Source: a bacterium
GTDB lineage: Bacteria > Desulfobacterota > JAPLJL01
Reading direction: 5' to 3'
Length of the DNA stretch: 64,000 nt
Assembly: GCA_028713675.1 (NCBI GenBank)
Contig: JAQTNV010000004.1
Location: 1 to 64,000 of the forward strand
Shown: positions 17,444 to 24,969 of the stretch, piece after piece
How the letters are laid out: the number at the start of each line of letters is the position of its first letter
How positions within the stretch are numbered: position 1 is the stretch's first letter
The notes under the pieces: model-generated
The model's input: only the letters and a program-made list of their open reading frames with translations
Databases searched by the model: none
What the model was told of the DNA's origin: nothing
Translations under genes and position numbers: made by a program

Positions 17444-18372
17444 TTTTTTCTCCGTTTTGGTTTGTCCGCGGGTATATTTCCCACCAGGGATTCAATACCT
17501 TTTAAGCCCTGATTGTCAAGATATCCGACGAGCTCGGGGATGATGGTCAGGGGAAGCCGGGGATTAATCAAAAATCCCGTCCCGATCTGCACGGCTCCGG
17601 CCCCGGCAATAAAAAACTCCAGGGCCGCTTCGGTGGAGTCTATGCCTCCCGCTCCGATTACGGGTGCCGCCAGTTTCCGGGACACTTCATAAACCATCCG
17701 CACGGCTACCGGGCGGATAGCCGGCCCGGAAAGCCCGCCGATACCCCGGGCCAACTTGGGACACCGGGTCTTAACATCAATTGCCATCCCTTTCAGGGTG
17801 TTGATCAGGGTCAGACCGTCGGCGCCACCCTGCATCGCGGCCCGCGCAATTTCGACGATGTCGGTAACATTGGGGGAGAGCTTGGCCAGGACGGGCAGGG
17901 AGGTTTTTCCCCTGACTGTTTCAATCACTTTCCGGGTCGAGTCGGGCTTTACCCCGAATTCCAGACCGCCTTTTTCGACGTTGGGACAGGAGATGTTGAC
18001 CTCCAGACCGGCGATTCCGTCAATATCGTCCAGGATTTCGGCGAGTTTCCGGTATTCTCCCAGGCTTTCTCCAAAAATATTAACCAGTACGCAGGCTTTC
18101 TGTTTGCGGAGGAAGGGGAGCTTTTCTTCAATAAACCGGTCCACGCCGACGTTTTCGAGGCCGATGGAATTCAGGAGACCGGCAGGGGTTTCGGCCAGCC
18201 GGGGAGGGGAATTACCCGGACGGGGCTTCAGGGATATTCCCTTGGTGACCACGCCTCCCAGCCGAGACAGGTCCAGAAGCGGGGCGTATTCTTCCCCGTA
18301 TCCGAAGCAGCCGGAGGCGACCAGGATGGGGTTCTGCAAAACCAGCCTGCCGATTTTGGTCTTAAGGTTCAT
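17440..18372 (-). CDS. pyrD: Dihydroorotate dehydrogenase B, catalytic subunit PyrD
   Basis: This 310-residue FMN TIM-barrel enzyme has the class 1B signature NISCPNVEKGG (about 128-138), in which Cys is the catalytic base. It also has LAKLSPN, GLTLINTLKGMAID, the glycine-rich phosphate sites GGLSGPA and VIGAGGI, and GAGAVQIGTG. It oxidises dihydroorotate to orotate in pyrimidine synthesis and passes electrons to PyrK, encoded just upstream. No Shine-Dalgarno sequence precedes the ATG; instead a repeat-filled AT-rich gap (18385-18466) separates it from pyrK. Confidence 0.97.
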   Translation of the reverse strand: MNLKTKIGRLVLQNPILVASGCFGYGEEYAPLLDLSRLGGVVTKGISLKPRPGNSPPRLAETPAGLLNSIGLENVGVDRFIEEKLPFLRKQKACVLVNIFGESLGEYRKLAEILDDIDGIAGLEVNISCPNVEKGGLEFGVKPDSTRKVIETVRGKTSLPVLAKLSPNVTDIVEIARAAMQGGADGLTLINTLKGMAIDVKTRCPKLARGIGGLSGPAIRPVAVRMVYEVSRKLAAPVIGAGGIDSTEAALEFFIAGAGAVQIGTGFLINPRLPLTIIPELVGYLDNQGLKGIESLVGNIPADKPKRRKK

Positions 18373-18386
18373 ATAAAATTAAAATA

Positions 18387-18466
18387 TTAATTACAAAGCT
18401 TAAAGTTCAAATAAAGTTCAAAATTCAAATTCCAAATTATATGCCCCATGCCCTATGCTTTTTTAT
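18387..18466. repeat. Mixed heptamer array between pyrK and pyrD
   Basis: The gap consists of runs such as AAAGCTT, AAAGTTC, AAATAAAGTTC, AAAATTC, AAATTCC, AAATTAT, then ATGCCCC, ATGCCCT, ATGCTTT. The last three are the reverse complement of the GCATAGG type seen at 13.9, 14.5 and 31.8 kb. No gene is visible in it. Confidence 0.75.
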
Positions 18467-18469
18467 TCG

Positions 18470-19285
18470 TCAATCTAAAATTATATCTTCGGCCAGGAAG
18501 ACCGGGCCGTCCTGGCAAACCCGGAGATATTTTATTCCGGAGGCCCGGGCCCGGACGGAACATCCCAGGCACGCACCCATCCCGCAGGCCATCATTTCTT
18601 CGAGTGACAGGTAAACGGGGACTGTTTTGTTTCTCGTGAGTTGGGCCACCGTTTTGAGCATGGGACGGGGTCCGCAGGCGTAGGCGGCCGAGATATTCCC
18701 GTGAGGAGAAACCAGGAATTTCCGCAAAAGATCGGTGGCCAATCCTTTCCGGCCGCCGCTTCCATCATCGGTAATGGTGCTGACCTCGATCCCCATTTTC
18801 TGAAAATCGCTTATTCTCACCAGGTGAGCTTTGGTTTTTGCCCCATAAAGAAGATGGATTTTCAGGTTGGCCTTTGACCTTTGACCCTTGACCTTTAACC
18901 TTTCTGAAATTTGTTCCGCCAGTGCGAGCAGAGGGGCGATCCCGATTCCGCCCGCGACGAGAAGGATGATCCCGGAAGACGAGGCGGGGAGCGGAAATGG
19001 CTTCCCCAGGGGGCCGAGGAGGTCCAGGAACTCCCCGGGCCGGGTTTGGCTCAGGGCTTGAGTTCCCTTTCCGATTACCTGATAGAGCAACTCGATGGAA
19101 GTGGATGAGACCCGGTGCAGGCTCAGAGGGCGGCGGAGAAGCGGTTCCCGCCCCTCCCGGGTTTTGATCATGACAAACTGCCCGGGCTGGGCCTCCGCCG
19201 CGATTTCCGGGGTTTCGATTTCCATGAGGAAATAACCGGGAGCGATTACCAGGTTTCTGTTGACTGGGCAGTTTGAAAGTCGCAT
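18470..19285 (-). CDS. pyrK: Dihydroorotate dehydrogenase B, electron-transfer subunit PyrK
   Basis: The protein has 271 residues. The N-terminal FAD domain has EPLLRRPLSLHR; the NAD domain has LVAGGIGIAPLLALAEQI. The C-terminal cysteines CGMGACLGCSVRA and RVCQDGP bind the [2Fe-2S] cluster. It oxidises NAD+-linked carriers against PyrD. Between the NAD-domain helix (LAEQISER) and the next strand (IHLLYGAKTK), a stretch of about 11 residues (LKVKGQRSKANL) is encoded by five tandem 7-bp units (18867-18901). It looks like an insertion relative to the usual family spacing; 35 bp is not a multiple of 3, so the frame must have been restored by flanking changes. Confidence 0.95.
   Translation of the reverse strand: MRLSNCPVNRNLVIAPGYFLMEIETPEIAAEAQPGQFVMIKTREGREPLLRRPLSLHRVSSTSIELLYQVIGKGTQALSQTRPGEFLDLLGPLGKPFPLPASSSGIILLVAGGIGIAPLLALAEQISERLKVKGQRSKANLKIHLLYGAKTKAHLVRISDFQKMGIEVSTITDDGSGGRKGLATDLLRKFLVSPHGNISAAYACGPRPMLKTVAQLTRNKTVPVYLSLEEMMACGMGACLGCSVRARASGIKYLRVCQDGPVFLAEDIILD
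18867..18901 (-). repeat. Heptamer array inside pyrK, 5 units
   Basis: On the coding strand the units are AGGTTAA, AGGTCAA, GGGTCAA, AGGTCAA, AGGCCAA, all read through by the pyrK frame. The same type of unit (GTCAAAG) occurs in the array at 35.5 kb. Confidence 0.92.
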
Positions 19286-19346
19286 CTCAGACTTACTTAT
19301 ACATCACTATCGGGAATTTTGAAATTGGCCATGAATCGGGAATCCC

Positions 19347-19826
19347 TCATCCAGCGTCAGCGATTTCCGGAATATTTTCGATTTCGCCCTGGAGGAGGAG
19401 GGCGTTTTCCCCGGTGTCCTCGTAGTAGCGCGGGCGGACCCCGGTCTGGACCAGGTTCAAGCCGCGGTAAAAAGCGATGGCTCCAAGATTACTCTCCCGG
19501 ACTTCCAGGTAGAGGGTTTTCCCTCCCCGGCGGTGGCAGTCGCGAAGGATTTCCAAAAGAAGCATGGTGGCGGTTCCTTTCCGGCGAAAATCGGGGTGGA
19601 CCGCAAGACTCATAAGGTGGACTTCATCGAGCACTTGATAAAGAGCAAGGTATCCGATGACCCGGGCTTTCTCCCGGACGACCCGAAGGGTGATCCGGGG
19701 GTTTTTCAACTCCTGGACGAAAAGGGTTTTCTCCCAGGGGGAAATAAAAGACAACTTTTCAATCTCCATGATCCCATCGAGATCAGCGGAGGTCATGGGG
19801 GAGATTTCGAGATGAGGAGAAGGCAT
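19347..19826 (-). CDS. rimI: Ribosomal-protein-alanine N-acetyltransferase RimI-like
   Basis: This 159-residue GNAT-fold protein has EKLSFISPWEKTLF near residue 22, the acetyl-CoA motif VHPDFRRKGTATMLL (about 76-90), YLEVRESNLGAIAFYRGL (about 103-120) and RPRYYEDTGENALLL (about 128-142), which together are the RimI pattern. RimI acetylates the N-terminus of ribosomal protein S18. The ATG at 19826 has no ribosome binding site; an octamer array lies directly upstream. Confidence 0.92.
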   Translation of the reverse strand: MPSPHLEISPMTSADLDGIMEIEKLSFISPWEKTLFVQELKNPRITLRVVREKARVIGYLALYQVLDEVHLMSLAVHPDFRRKGTATMLLLEILRDCHRRGGKTLYLEVRESNLGAIAFYRGLNLVQTGVRPRYYEDTGENALLLQGEIENIPEIADAG

Positions 19827-19829
19827 ATA

Positions 19830-19893
19830 AGCCTAAAAGCCTAAAAGTATTTTAACTCTTAGGCTTCTGAACTCGTAGTCTTCTGAACTTTTT
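19830..19893. repeat. Octamer/16-mer tandem array
   Basis: AGCCTAAA occurs twice, then AACTCTTA, GGCTTCTG, AACTCGTA, GTCTTCTG, AACTTTTT, an 8-bp register with a 16-bp super-repeat. It fills the gap between fabH and rimI. Confidence 0.8.
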
Positions 19894-19894
19894 A

Positions 19895-20887
19895 CTACCA
19901 CTTCACCAGCGCCGAAGCCCAGGTGAACCCGGCCCCGAAGGTGATGAAGGCCAGCAGGTCTCCCTTCTTTAAAAGTCCCTGTTCCAGGCACTCAGTCAGG
20001 CAGATGGGAAGGGTGGCGGCGGTGGTGTTGCCGTAGCGCTGGATGTTGTTGTAAACCTTCTCGGCCGGAATACCCAGGCCATCAGCAACGAACTGATTGA
20101 TTCTCAGGTTGGCCTGGTGGCAGATTAAAAGATCGATGTCTTCAACCTTCAGGTTCTCTTTTTCCAGCGCTTCCATTAGTACTTCCGGCATCCGCTTGAC
20201 CGCGTGGGTAAAAACCATGCGTCCTTTCATCCGGGGGTAATGCCGGCCTTCGTCCAGCATTTTGTGGTCGATCCGGGGATGATAAAGACTGGCCGGTCCT
20301 TCCACCCAGAGGTCGCGGAAGTATTTGCCTTCCGAATGGAGGTAAACCGAGAGAACCCCGCGTTCCGGCTCGGGCGAGGGACCAACTACCACGGCTCCGG
20401 CGCCGTCTCCGAAAATACAGGTTACGTCCCGGCCGGAGGTGGCGAATTCCAGGCCGGTGGAATGGACTTCCGCGCCCACGAGTAGGATCCGTTTGTAGGT
20501 CCCGGAACGAACGAACTGGTCGGCGATGGAGAGGCCATAGAGGAAACCGGAGCACTGGTTCCTGATGTCAAGCGCTCCGACGGTATCGATGCCCAGTTTA
20601 TCCTGAAGCAGGACGCCGGATCCGGGGAAGGTAAAATCCGGGCTCAGGGTGGCAAAGATAATGAAATCGATATCCTTGGGCTCCAGCCCCGCCGATTTGA
20701 TCGCCTTCAGCGAAGCCTGATATCCGAGGTCGGCGGTGCCCACGCCTTCGTCGACGTACCTCCGCTCGACGATTCCGGTGCGCTGCTGGATCCATTCGTC
20801 CGAGGTCTCGAACATCTTTTCCAGGTCGAAGTTGGTCACGACCCGCGGTGGAACGTAAAAGCCGGCTCCGAGAATATGCGAACGCAT
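19895..20887 (-). CDS. fabH: 3-oxoacyl-ACP synthase III (FabH-like)
   Basis: The protein has about 330 residues from the ATG at 20887, which has a GGGGGG box 5 bp upstream; a longer frame to 20935 is unlikely. The triad is complete: Cys in NQCSGFLYGL (about 113), His in ICHQANLR (about 256) and Asn in YGNTTAATLP (about 286). The substrate-binding block GDGAGAVVVGPS is present. It condenses acetyl-CoA or another acyl-CoA with malonyl-ACP to start fatty acid synthesis. It stands alone without other fab genes, so a role in a specialised acyl pathway cannot be excluded. Confidence 0.9.
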   Translation of the reverse strand: MRSHILGAGFYVPPRVVTNFDLEKMFETSDEWIQQRTGIVERRYVDEGVGTADLGYQASLKAIKSAGLEPKDIDFIIFATLSPDFTFPGSGVLLQDKLGIDTVGALDIRNQCSGFLYGLSIADQFVRSGTYKRILLVGAEVHSTGLEFATSGRDVTCIFGDGAGAVVVGPSPEPERGVLSVYLHSEGKYFRDLWVEGPASLYHPRIDHKMLDEGRHYPRMKGRMVFTHAVKRMPEVLMEALEKENLKVEDIDLLICHQANLRINQFVADGLGIPAEKVYNNIQRYGNTTAATLPICLTECLEQGLLKKGDLLAFITFGAGFTWASALVKW

Positions 20888-21012
20888 GAGAACCCCCCTA
20901 TGGTGTGTATGCCCAACCAATCTTGGGCAGAGCAATTCTACCTGAAGAGAAAATCAAGGGAAACAGTTTTTCCGGTAATCGGAACAAATCCGGGATTAAG
21001 CGGTTTAAATGT

Positions 21013-22566
21013 TTAGCGAGAGGCAAGTTTTCGGATTTGAGCGTCGAGAATCCGCCGGCTTCGCTGCACCTTGGCCTCCCGGGCTTCCCATTCCTTCTGC
21101 AGTTTCCGGATCCGGAGTTTCCCTTTTCGCAGGACGCGGGTGATTTCGGCGGGGGAGGGCCCGCCCAGGCTTTTTCTTTCCCGTAACAATTCATCAGGGT
21201 TGAGAAAGACCGCGAGATTTTTTATCCCGGCCCGGCGCAAAAGGGCGGGGAGACCGGTAACCCAGGAAGGATCGGCTTTTCCGAGCTCGACCCCGTGTCT
21301 TTGCGTTTCCCGGACCAGATTGCCGACCAGCCGGTGGGCTTCCCGGAAGGGAAGCCCGGCTTTCTGGGCCAGGGCTTCAGCCAGGTCCAGGGCCGCTATT
21401 CCGCTCTGGGCGGAAAGCTCAGCCATTCTCCGCCGATGAAGGATCATCCGGGGAACAATCAGATTCATGACCCGGAGCGAGGCCCGGGTTTCGTCCAGGC
21501 CGGCGAAAAGAGAAACCTTGAGGTCCTGGAAATCCTTATGATATCCGGAGGGCAGTCCCGCCGGCGCAGAAGCCAGATGGGTAAAAATACCCAAGAGAAG
21601 CTGGGCTTTGCCCCGGACCATTTCCAGGGGATCGGGATTTTTCTTCTGCGGCATGGCGCTGGAGGTGTCGGCGTATTCGTCCGGCAATTCGACCATCCGG
21701 GACGGAGGGGCGCTCCAGAGTATGAAATCGGCGGCCATCCGGGAAAGGTTGACTGCCAGGGAGAGCAATCCGGCGCCGATTTCCAGGAAAAGATCGCGGC
21801 TGGAGACGGCATCGGTCGAGTTGTCGATAATCCCGTCAAAGCCCAGGCAGCCGGCTGCCTGGTTCCGATCCAGACGGATCCGGCTGCCGGCCGTGGCCCC
21901 GGCCCCCAGAGGCAGGAGATTCAGGCGGGGATAAACCTCGGAAAGTCTTTCCAGATCCCGGGAAAGGGCGCCGAAGTGGGCGAGCAGGTAATGCCCGTAG
22001 CTGGTGATCATGGCCGGCTGGGTATGGGTGAAGGCCGGGAAGACCGTGGCCTTTTCTTTCTCCGCCCCGGCCAGCAGATGCGAGAGCAGGGAAATGAGCT
22101 CTCGGGCGATTTCCAGAATCTCGGAACGGGCCACCATCCGGATATCGGTGACGACCTGGTCGTTCCGGCTCTTGCCGAGATGAAGCTTACCCCCGACCTC
22201 CATCCCGGAGCTTTTGATGACATAACTTTCGATCCAGGGGTGGATATCGACGAAATTATCCGCGATTTCGGGCGGGGGCCAGGAACTCCTCATCCGTTCG
22301 ATTTCTTTCCGGGCCCGGCCCAGGCCGATCAGAATCTGTTTTCGCTCGCGGGCGGAGAGGATCCCGGCTTTTTGCAGCAGGAGGGAGTGGACCTGGTTGA
22401 CCGCCAGGTCGGCTTCCGCGATCCGGAGGTCTTCTTTCAGGCTGGAGATGAAGCGGGTGATTTCCGGATCCGGGCCGGCGGCCAACCGGCCCCGGTAAAG
22501 ATCCTGGCTGAAGCGGGATCCGGCCGGTTTGGGGTTTTTCCGATCAAGGGAAGATTTCGGTTTCAT
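21013..22566 (-). CDS. argH: Argininosuccinate lyase
   Basis: The protein has about 517 residues, longer than the usual 460. The fumarase/aspartase-superfamily signature is ADTSSAMPQKKNPDPLE (about 298-314), with the flexible-loop serines. GKLHLGKSRNDQVVTD (about 124-139) and AFTHTQPAM are also present. It splits argininosuccinate into arginine and fumarate. The C-terminal 40 residues form a basic, probably helical extension (RIRKLQKEWEAREAKVQRS) not typical of the family. The start is uncertain: the ATG at 22566 lacks a nearby box, while a TTG at 22584 lies 3 nt after AGAAGG. Confidence 0.95.
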   Translation of the reverse strand: MKPKSSLDRKNPKPAGSRFSQDLYRGRLAAGPDPEITRFISSLKEDLRIAEADLAVNQVHSLLLQKAGILSARERKQILIGLGRARKEIERMRSSWPPPEIADNFVDIHPWIESYVIKSSGMEVGGKLHLGKSRNDQVVTDIRMVARSEILEIARELISLLSHLLAGAEKEKATVFPAFTHTQPAMITSYGHYLLAHFGALSRDLERLSEVYPRLNLLPLGAGATAGSRIRLDRNQAAGCLGFDGIIDNSTDAVSSRDLFLEIGAGLLSLAVNLSRMAADFILWSAPPSRMVELPDEYADTSSAMPQKKNPDPLEMVRGKAQLLLGIFTHLASAPAGLPSGYHKDFQDLKVSLFAGLDETRASLRVMNLIVPRMILHRRRMAELSAQSGIAALDLAEALAQKAGLPFREAHRLVGNLVRETQRHGVELGKADPSWVTGLPALLRRAGIKNLAVFLNPDELLRERKSLGGPSPAEITRVLRKGKLRIRKLQKEWEAREAKVQRSRRILDAQIRKLASR

Positions 22567-22595
22567 AAATTGATTGTATATCAATTTCCTTCTTA

Positions 22596-22733
22596 AGACA
22601 CGGATTTACACGGATTCAAAGGATTTCCTTTTTAAATAAAAATGGGACTTTACATGAACCTGATTTATTATCCGTGTATATCTGTGAAATCCGTGTCTGA
22701 TCATGAATTTTTTGTCTGTGTAATCCGGGTCAA
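22596..22733. repeat. Dispersed ACACGGATTT element, copy 1
   Basis: The left arm has 10-mers ACACGGATTT, ACACGGATTC, AAAGGATTTC. An AT-rich centre with GGATTTCCTTTTTA follows. The right arm has TATCCGTGTATAT and AATCCGTGTCTGA, complementary to the left arm. A homologous copy in the same orientation lies at 24801-24901, so the flavin oxidoreductase gene is bracketed by both. Confidence 0.85.
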
Positions 22734-22737
22734 AAGC

Positions 22738-24756
22738 TCAGATTTTTATCCCCACTTCGTACCCCTCGGCAATGGCATTCATTACCTTGCGGGGACGGTT
22801 GACATCGCCAGCCCGGTAAAGCTCGAATTTTCCGGCGGCTTCCAATTCCTTGTAGAGGGCGTCATTGGGGCGGAGCCCCACGGCGATGATCACCGAGTCG
22901 GCGGGGAATCTGACTGCCTGACCGTTATTTTCCGCGACTACCTCGGTGTCGGTGATTTCCAGGACCTTGGTTTCGGTGGCCAGCTTGACCCCGGAGCGCC
23001 GAAGTTCATCCAGGATGGTCCAGCGGGTGGAACGGCCGATATCCTGGCCCATTTTGGGAAGCATCTCGATTATGGTGATCGGCCGGCGGGCGCGGGTGGA
23101 AAGCTCAAAGAGGGTTTCGTTGGATTCGGCCCGGTTGACGAAAAGGAACTTCAGAAGCTCTCCGCTGATGGTATCGGCATCAGCGAGCCAGTGGGCGGTC
23201 TCACAGCCGGTGGCCCCGCCCCCGATGATCACCACCTGACCGTTCGGCCAGACTTCCTGCTTCAGGACCTGGTGGGCCAGGTAAACATGTTTCTTATCAA
23301 TCCCCGGGAAGCGGGGAACAATGGGATTACCGCCGGTGGCGATCACCACCGTCTGGGGGGCAAGGGAGTTTATCGCGGAGAGGCTGGCCTCCCGGTTAAA
23401 TTCGACCTTGACCCCGGCGTCTTTGAGCCTTTCTTCGTAATAAGGGAGAAAGCGACTGAATTCCTGGCGGCCCGGGGGAGCGGCGCAGAGAACCAGGGAC
23501 CCTCCCAGACTGGACCCGGATTCCCAGAGATAAACCTGGTGACCCCGTTCGCCCAGGTTGCAGGCGGCTTCCATCCCGGCCGGACCGGCGCCCACCACGA
23601 GGCACTTTTTCGCCCGGGCGGCCTTCGGAGGGGTTTGCGGAAAATCGGTTTCCCGGCCTCCCCGCGGATTGGACAGACAGATGACGGGGGTGGCGTTGAA
23701 GACCGAATCGAAGCATCCCTGGTTGCAGCCGATGCAGGGCCGAATTTTCCGCGTCTGTCCCGCCCGGGCCTTGTTCGGCAATTCCGGGTCGGCGATCATG
23801 GCCCGGCCCATATTGACCATATCGGCGGCGCCTTTTTTCAGGATATCCTCCGCCATCTCGGGCTCGACGATCCGGTTGGTGGCGATCACCGGGATCTTCA
23901 CCGCTTCTTTGATTCCACGGGCGAGGTAAACGTAAGCCCCGCGGGGAACATTCATGGTAATCTGCGGAACCCGCGATTCATGCCAGCCCCCGGTGATGTT
24001 GAGTGAGTCCGCCCCGGCTTTTTCATAAATCTGGCAGACCTTGGCCACGTCGGGGTTGTGCAGGCAGCCGGGGACAAAATCGCATCCGGCTACCCGCATC
24101 TGGATGATGAAATCGGGACCGACCGCCTTCCGGACGGTTTCCACCACTTCTCGGGGGAAGCGGGTCCGGTTCTCAAAGCCGCCCCCGTATTCATCGGACC
24201 GCTGGTTGGTTACCGGGGAAAGGAACTGGCAGAGGAGGTAACCGGTGGAGGCGCTGATTTCCACCCCGTCAAATCCGGCCTCCCGGGCCCGGACGGAGCC
24301 CTGGGCGAAAGCTTTTTTCACTTCCTCGATGTCGTCTTTGGTCATCTCCCGCGGGGTCTCCATTCCAAAAATGGGTGCCGGGATGGGAGAGGGAGCGATC
24401 GGCTGCAAGCCCCCCGTGGCCATGGCGAAATTGTAGCGGCCGGAATGATAAAGCTGGGCCACGATGGCCGCACCCTCGCGTTGGGTAGCCGAGGTCAGCT
24501 TTTTCAGCCCGGGTATATATTTGTCGTCATTCAGTCCGATCATCAGGGGATTTCCCCCGAACGGGTCGAAGAAACATCCGCCGACGGCGATGAGGCCGAC
24601 CCCGCCGGCGGCCCGGGCGCGGTAAAACTCGACCATCTGGTCGCTGATGAATCCGTCCTGGCAGTAATCCAGATGCATGGCCGGGATGGCCAGCCGGTTC
24701 CGGATTTCTTTTTTTCCCACTTGGATCGGAGAGAAAAGATGGGGGAAGTTTTTCAT
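22738..24756 (-). CDS. NADH:flavin oxidoreductase/2,4-dienoyl-CoA reductase-like
   Basis: The protein has 672 residues. The FMN barrel (about 1-330) has RNRLAIPAMHLDYCQDGFIS, AQLYHSGRYN and EISASTGYLLCQFLSP. The Cys cluster CIGCNQGCFDS (about 341-351) binds [4Fe-4S]. The FAD/NAD domains follow, with VVGAGPAGMEAACNLGERGH (about 390) and VIIGGGATGCETA. This is the build of FadH, trimethylamine dehydrogenase and enoate-reductase homologues in anaerobes. The likely job is reduction of a 2,4-dienoyl-CoA or other conjugated enoyl substrate; the exact substrate is open. The gene is single and bracketed by two copies of a dispersed element. Confidence 0.92.
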   Translation of the reverse strand: MKNFPHLFSPIQVGKKEIRNRLAIPAMHLDYCQDGFISDQMVEFYRARAAGGVGLIAVGGCFFDPFGGNPLMIGLNDDKYIPGLKKLTSATQREGAAIVAQLYHSGRYNFAMATGGLQPIAPSPIPAPIFGMETPREMTKDDIEEVKKAFAQGSVRAREAGFDGVEISASTGYLLCQFLSPVTNQRSDEYGGGFENRTRFPREVVETVRKAVGPDFIIQMRVAGCDFVPGCLHNPDVAKVCQIYEKAGADSLNITGGWHESRVPQITMNVPRGAYVYLARGIKEAVKIPVIATNRIVEPEMAEDILKKGAADMVNMGRAMIADPELPNKARAGQTRKIRPCIGCNQGCFDSVFNATPVICLSNPRGGRETDFPQTPPKAARAKKCLVVGAGPAGMEAACNLGERGHQVYLWESGSSLGGSLVLCAAPPGRQEFSRFLPYYEERLKDAGVKVEFNREASLSAINSLAPQTVVIATGGNPIVPRFPGIDKKHVYLAHQVLKQEVWPNGQVVIIGGGATGCETAHWLADADTISGELLKFLFVNRAESNETLFELSTRARRPITIIEMLPKMGQDIGRSTRWTILDELRRSGVKLATETKVLEITDTEVVAENNGQAVRFPADSVIIAVGLRPNDALYKELEAAGKFELYRAGDVNRPRKVMNAIAEGYEVGIKI

Positions 24757-24800
24757 GGCGTAACCTCCAGATTAAAAAACATAAGAAAATATTCTTTAGG

Positions 24801-24901
24801 GGACACGGATTTTCACGAATTCAACGGATTTCCTTTTTATATAAATTGGAGTTCATATAAAAATAATTAATTAATCCGTGTATATCCGTTTTATCCGTGT
24901 C
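24801..24901. repeat. Dispersed ACACGGATTT element, copy 2
   Basis: GACACGGATTTTCACGAATT opens the left arm, GGATTTCCTTTTTATATAAA lies in the centre, and the right arm has AATCCGTGTATATCCG and ATCCGTGTC. Same orientation and order of blocks as copy 1 on the other side of the flavin oxidoreductase gene. Confidence 0.85.
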
Positions 24902-24902
24902 A

Positions 24903-24943
24903 AAAATTCTCCGGTCCCTGGCCTGAACCCAGGCCGGGGCCGG
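24903..24943 (-). terminator. Terminator of the DUF362/tail-anchored unit
   Basis: On the minus strand a strong GC hairpin (CCGG outer pair, inner GGCCTG-GGTT-CAGGCC) is followed by AGAATTTTT. It lies just after the stop of the tail-anchored protein. Confidence 0.7.
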
Positions 24944-24969
24944 AAATAACAAATTTGAAGAAGATTATT

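Noticed and set aside
22642-24006. 454-codon plus-strand frame opposite the flavin oxidoreductase
   Set aside because: Same reason: shadow frame with no domain and no ribosome binding site.
24801-24901. Insertion sequence around the flavin oxidoreductase gene
   Set aside because: The flanking elements are about 100-140 bp, without a transposase frame or target duplications that I can see.
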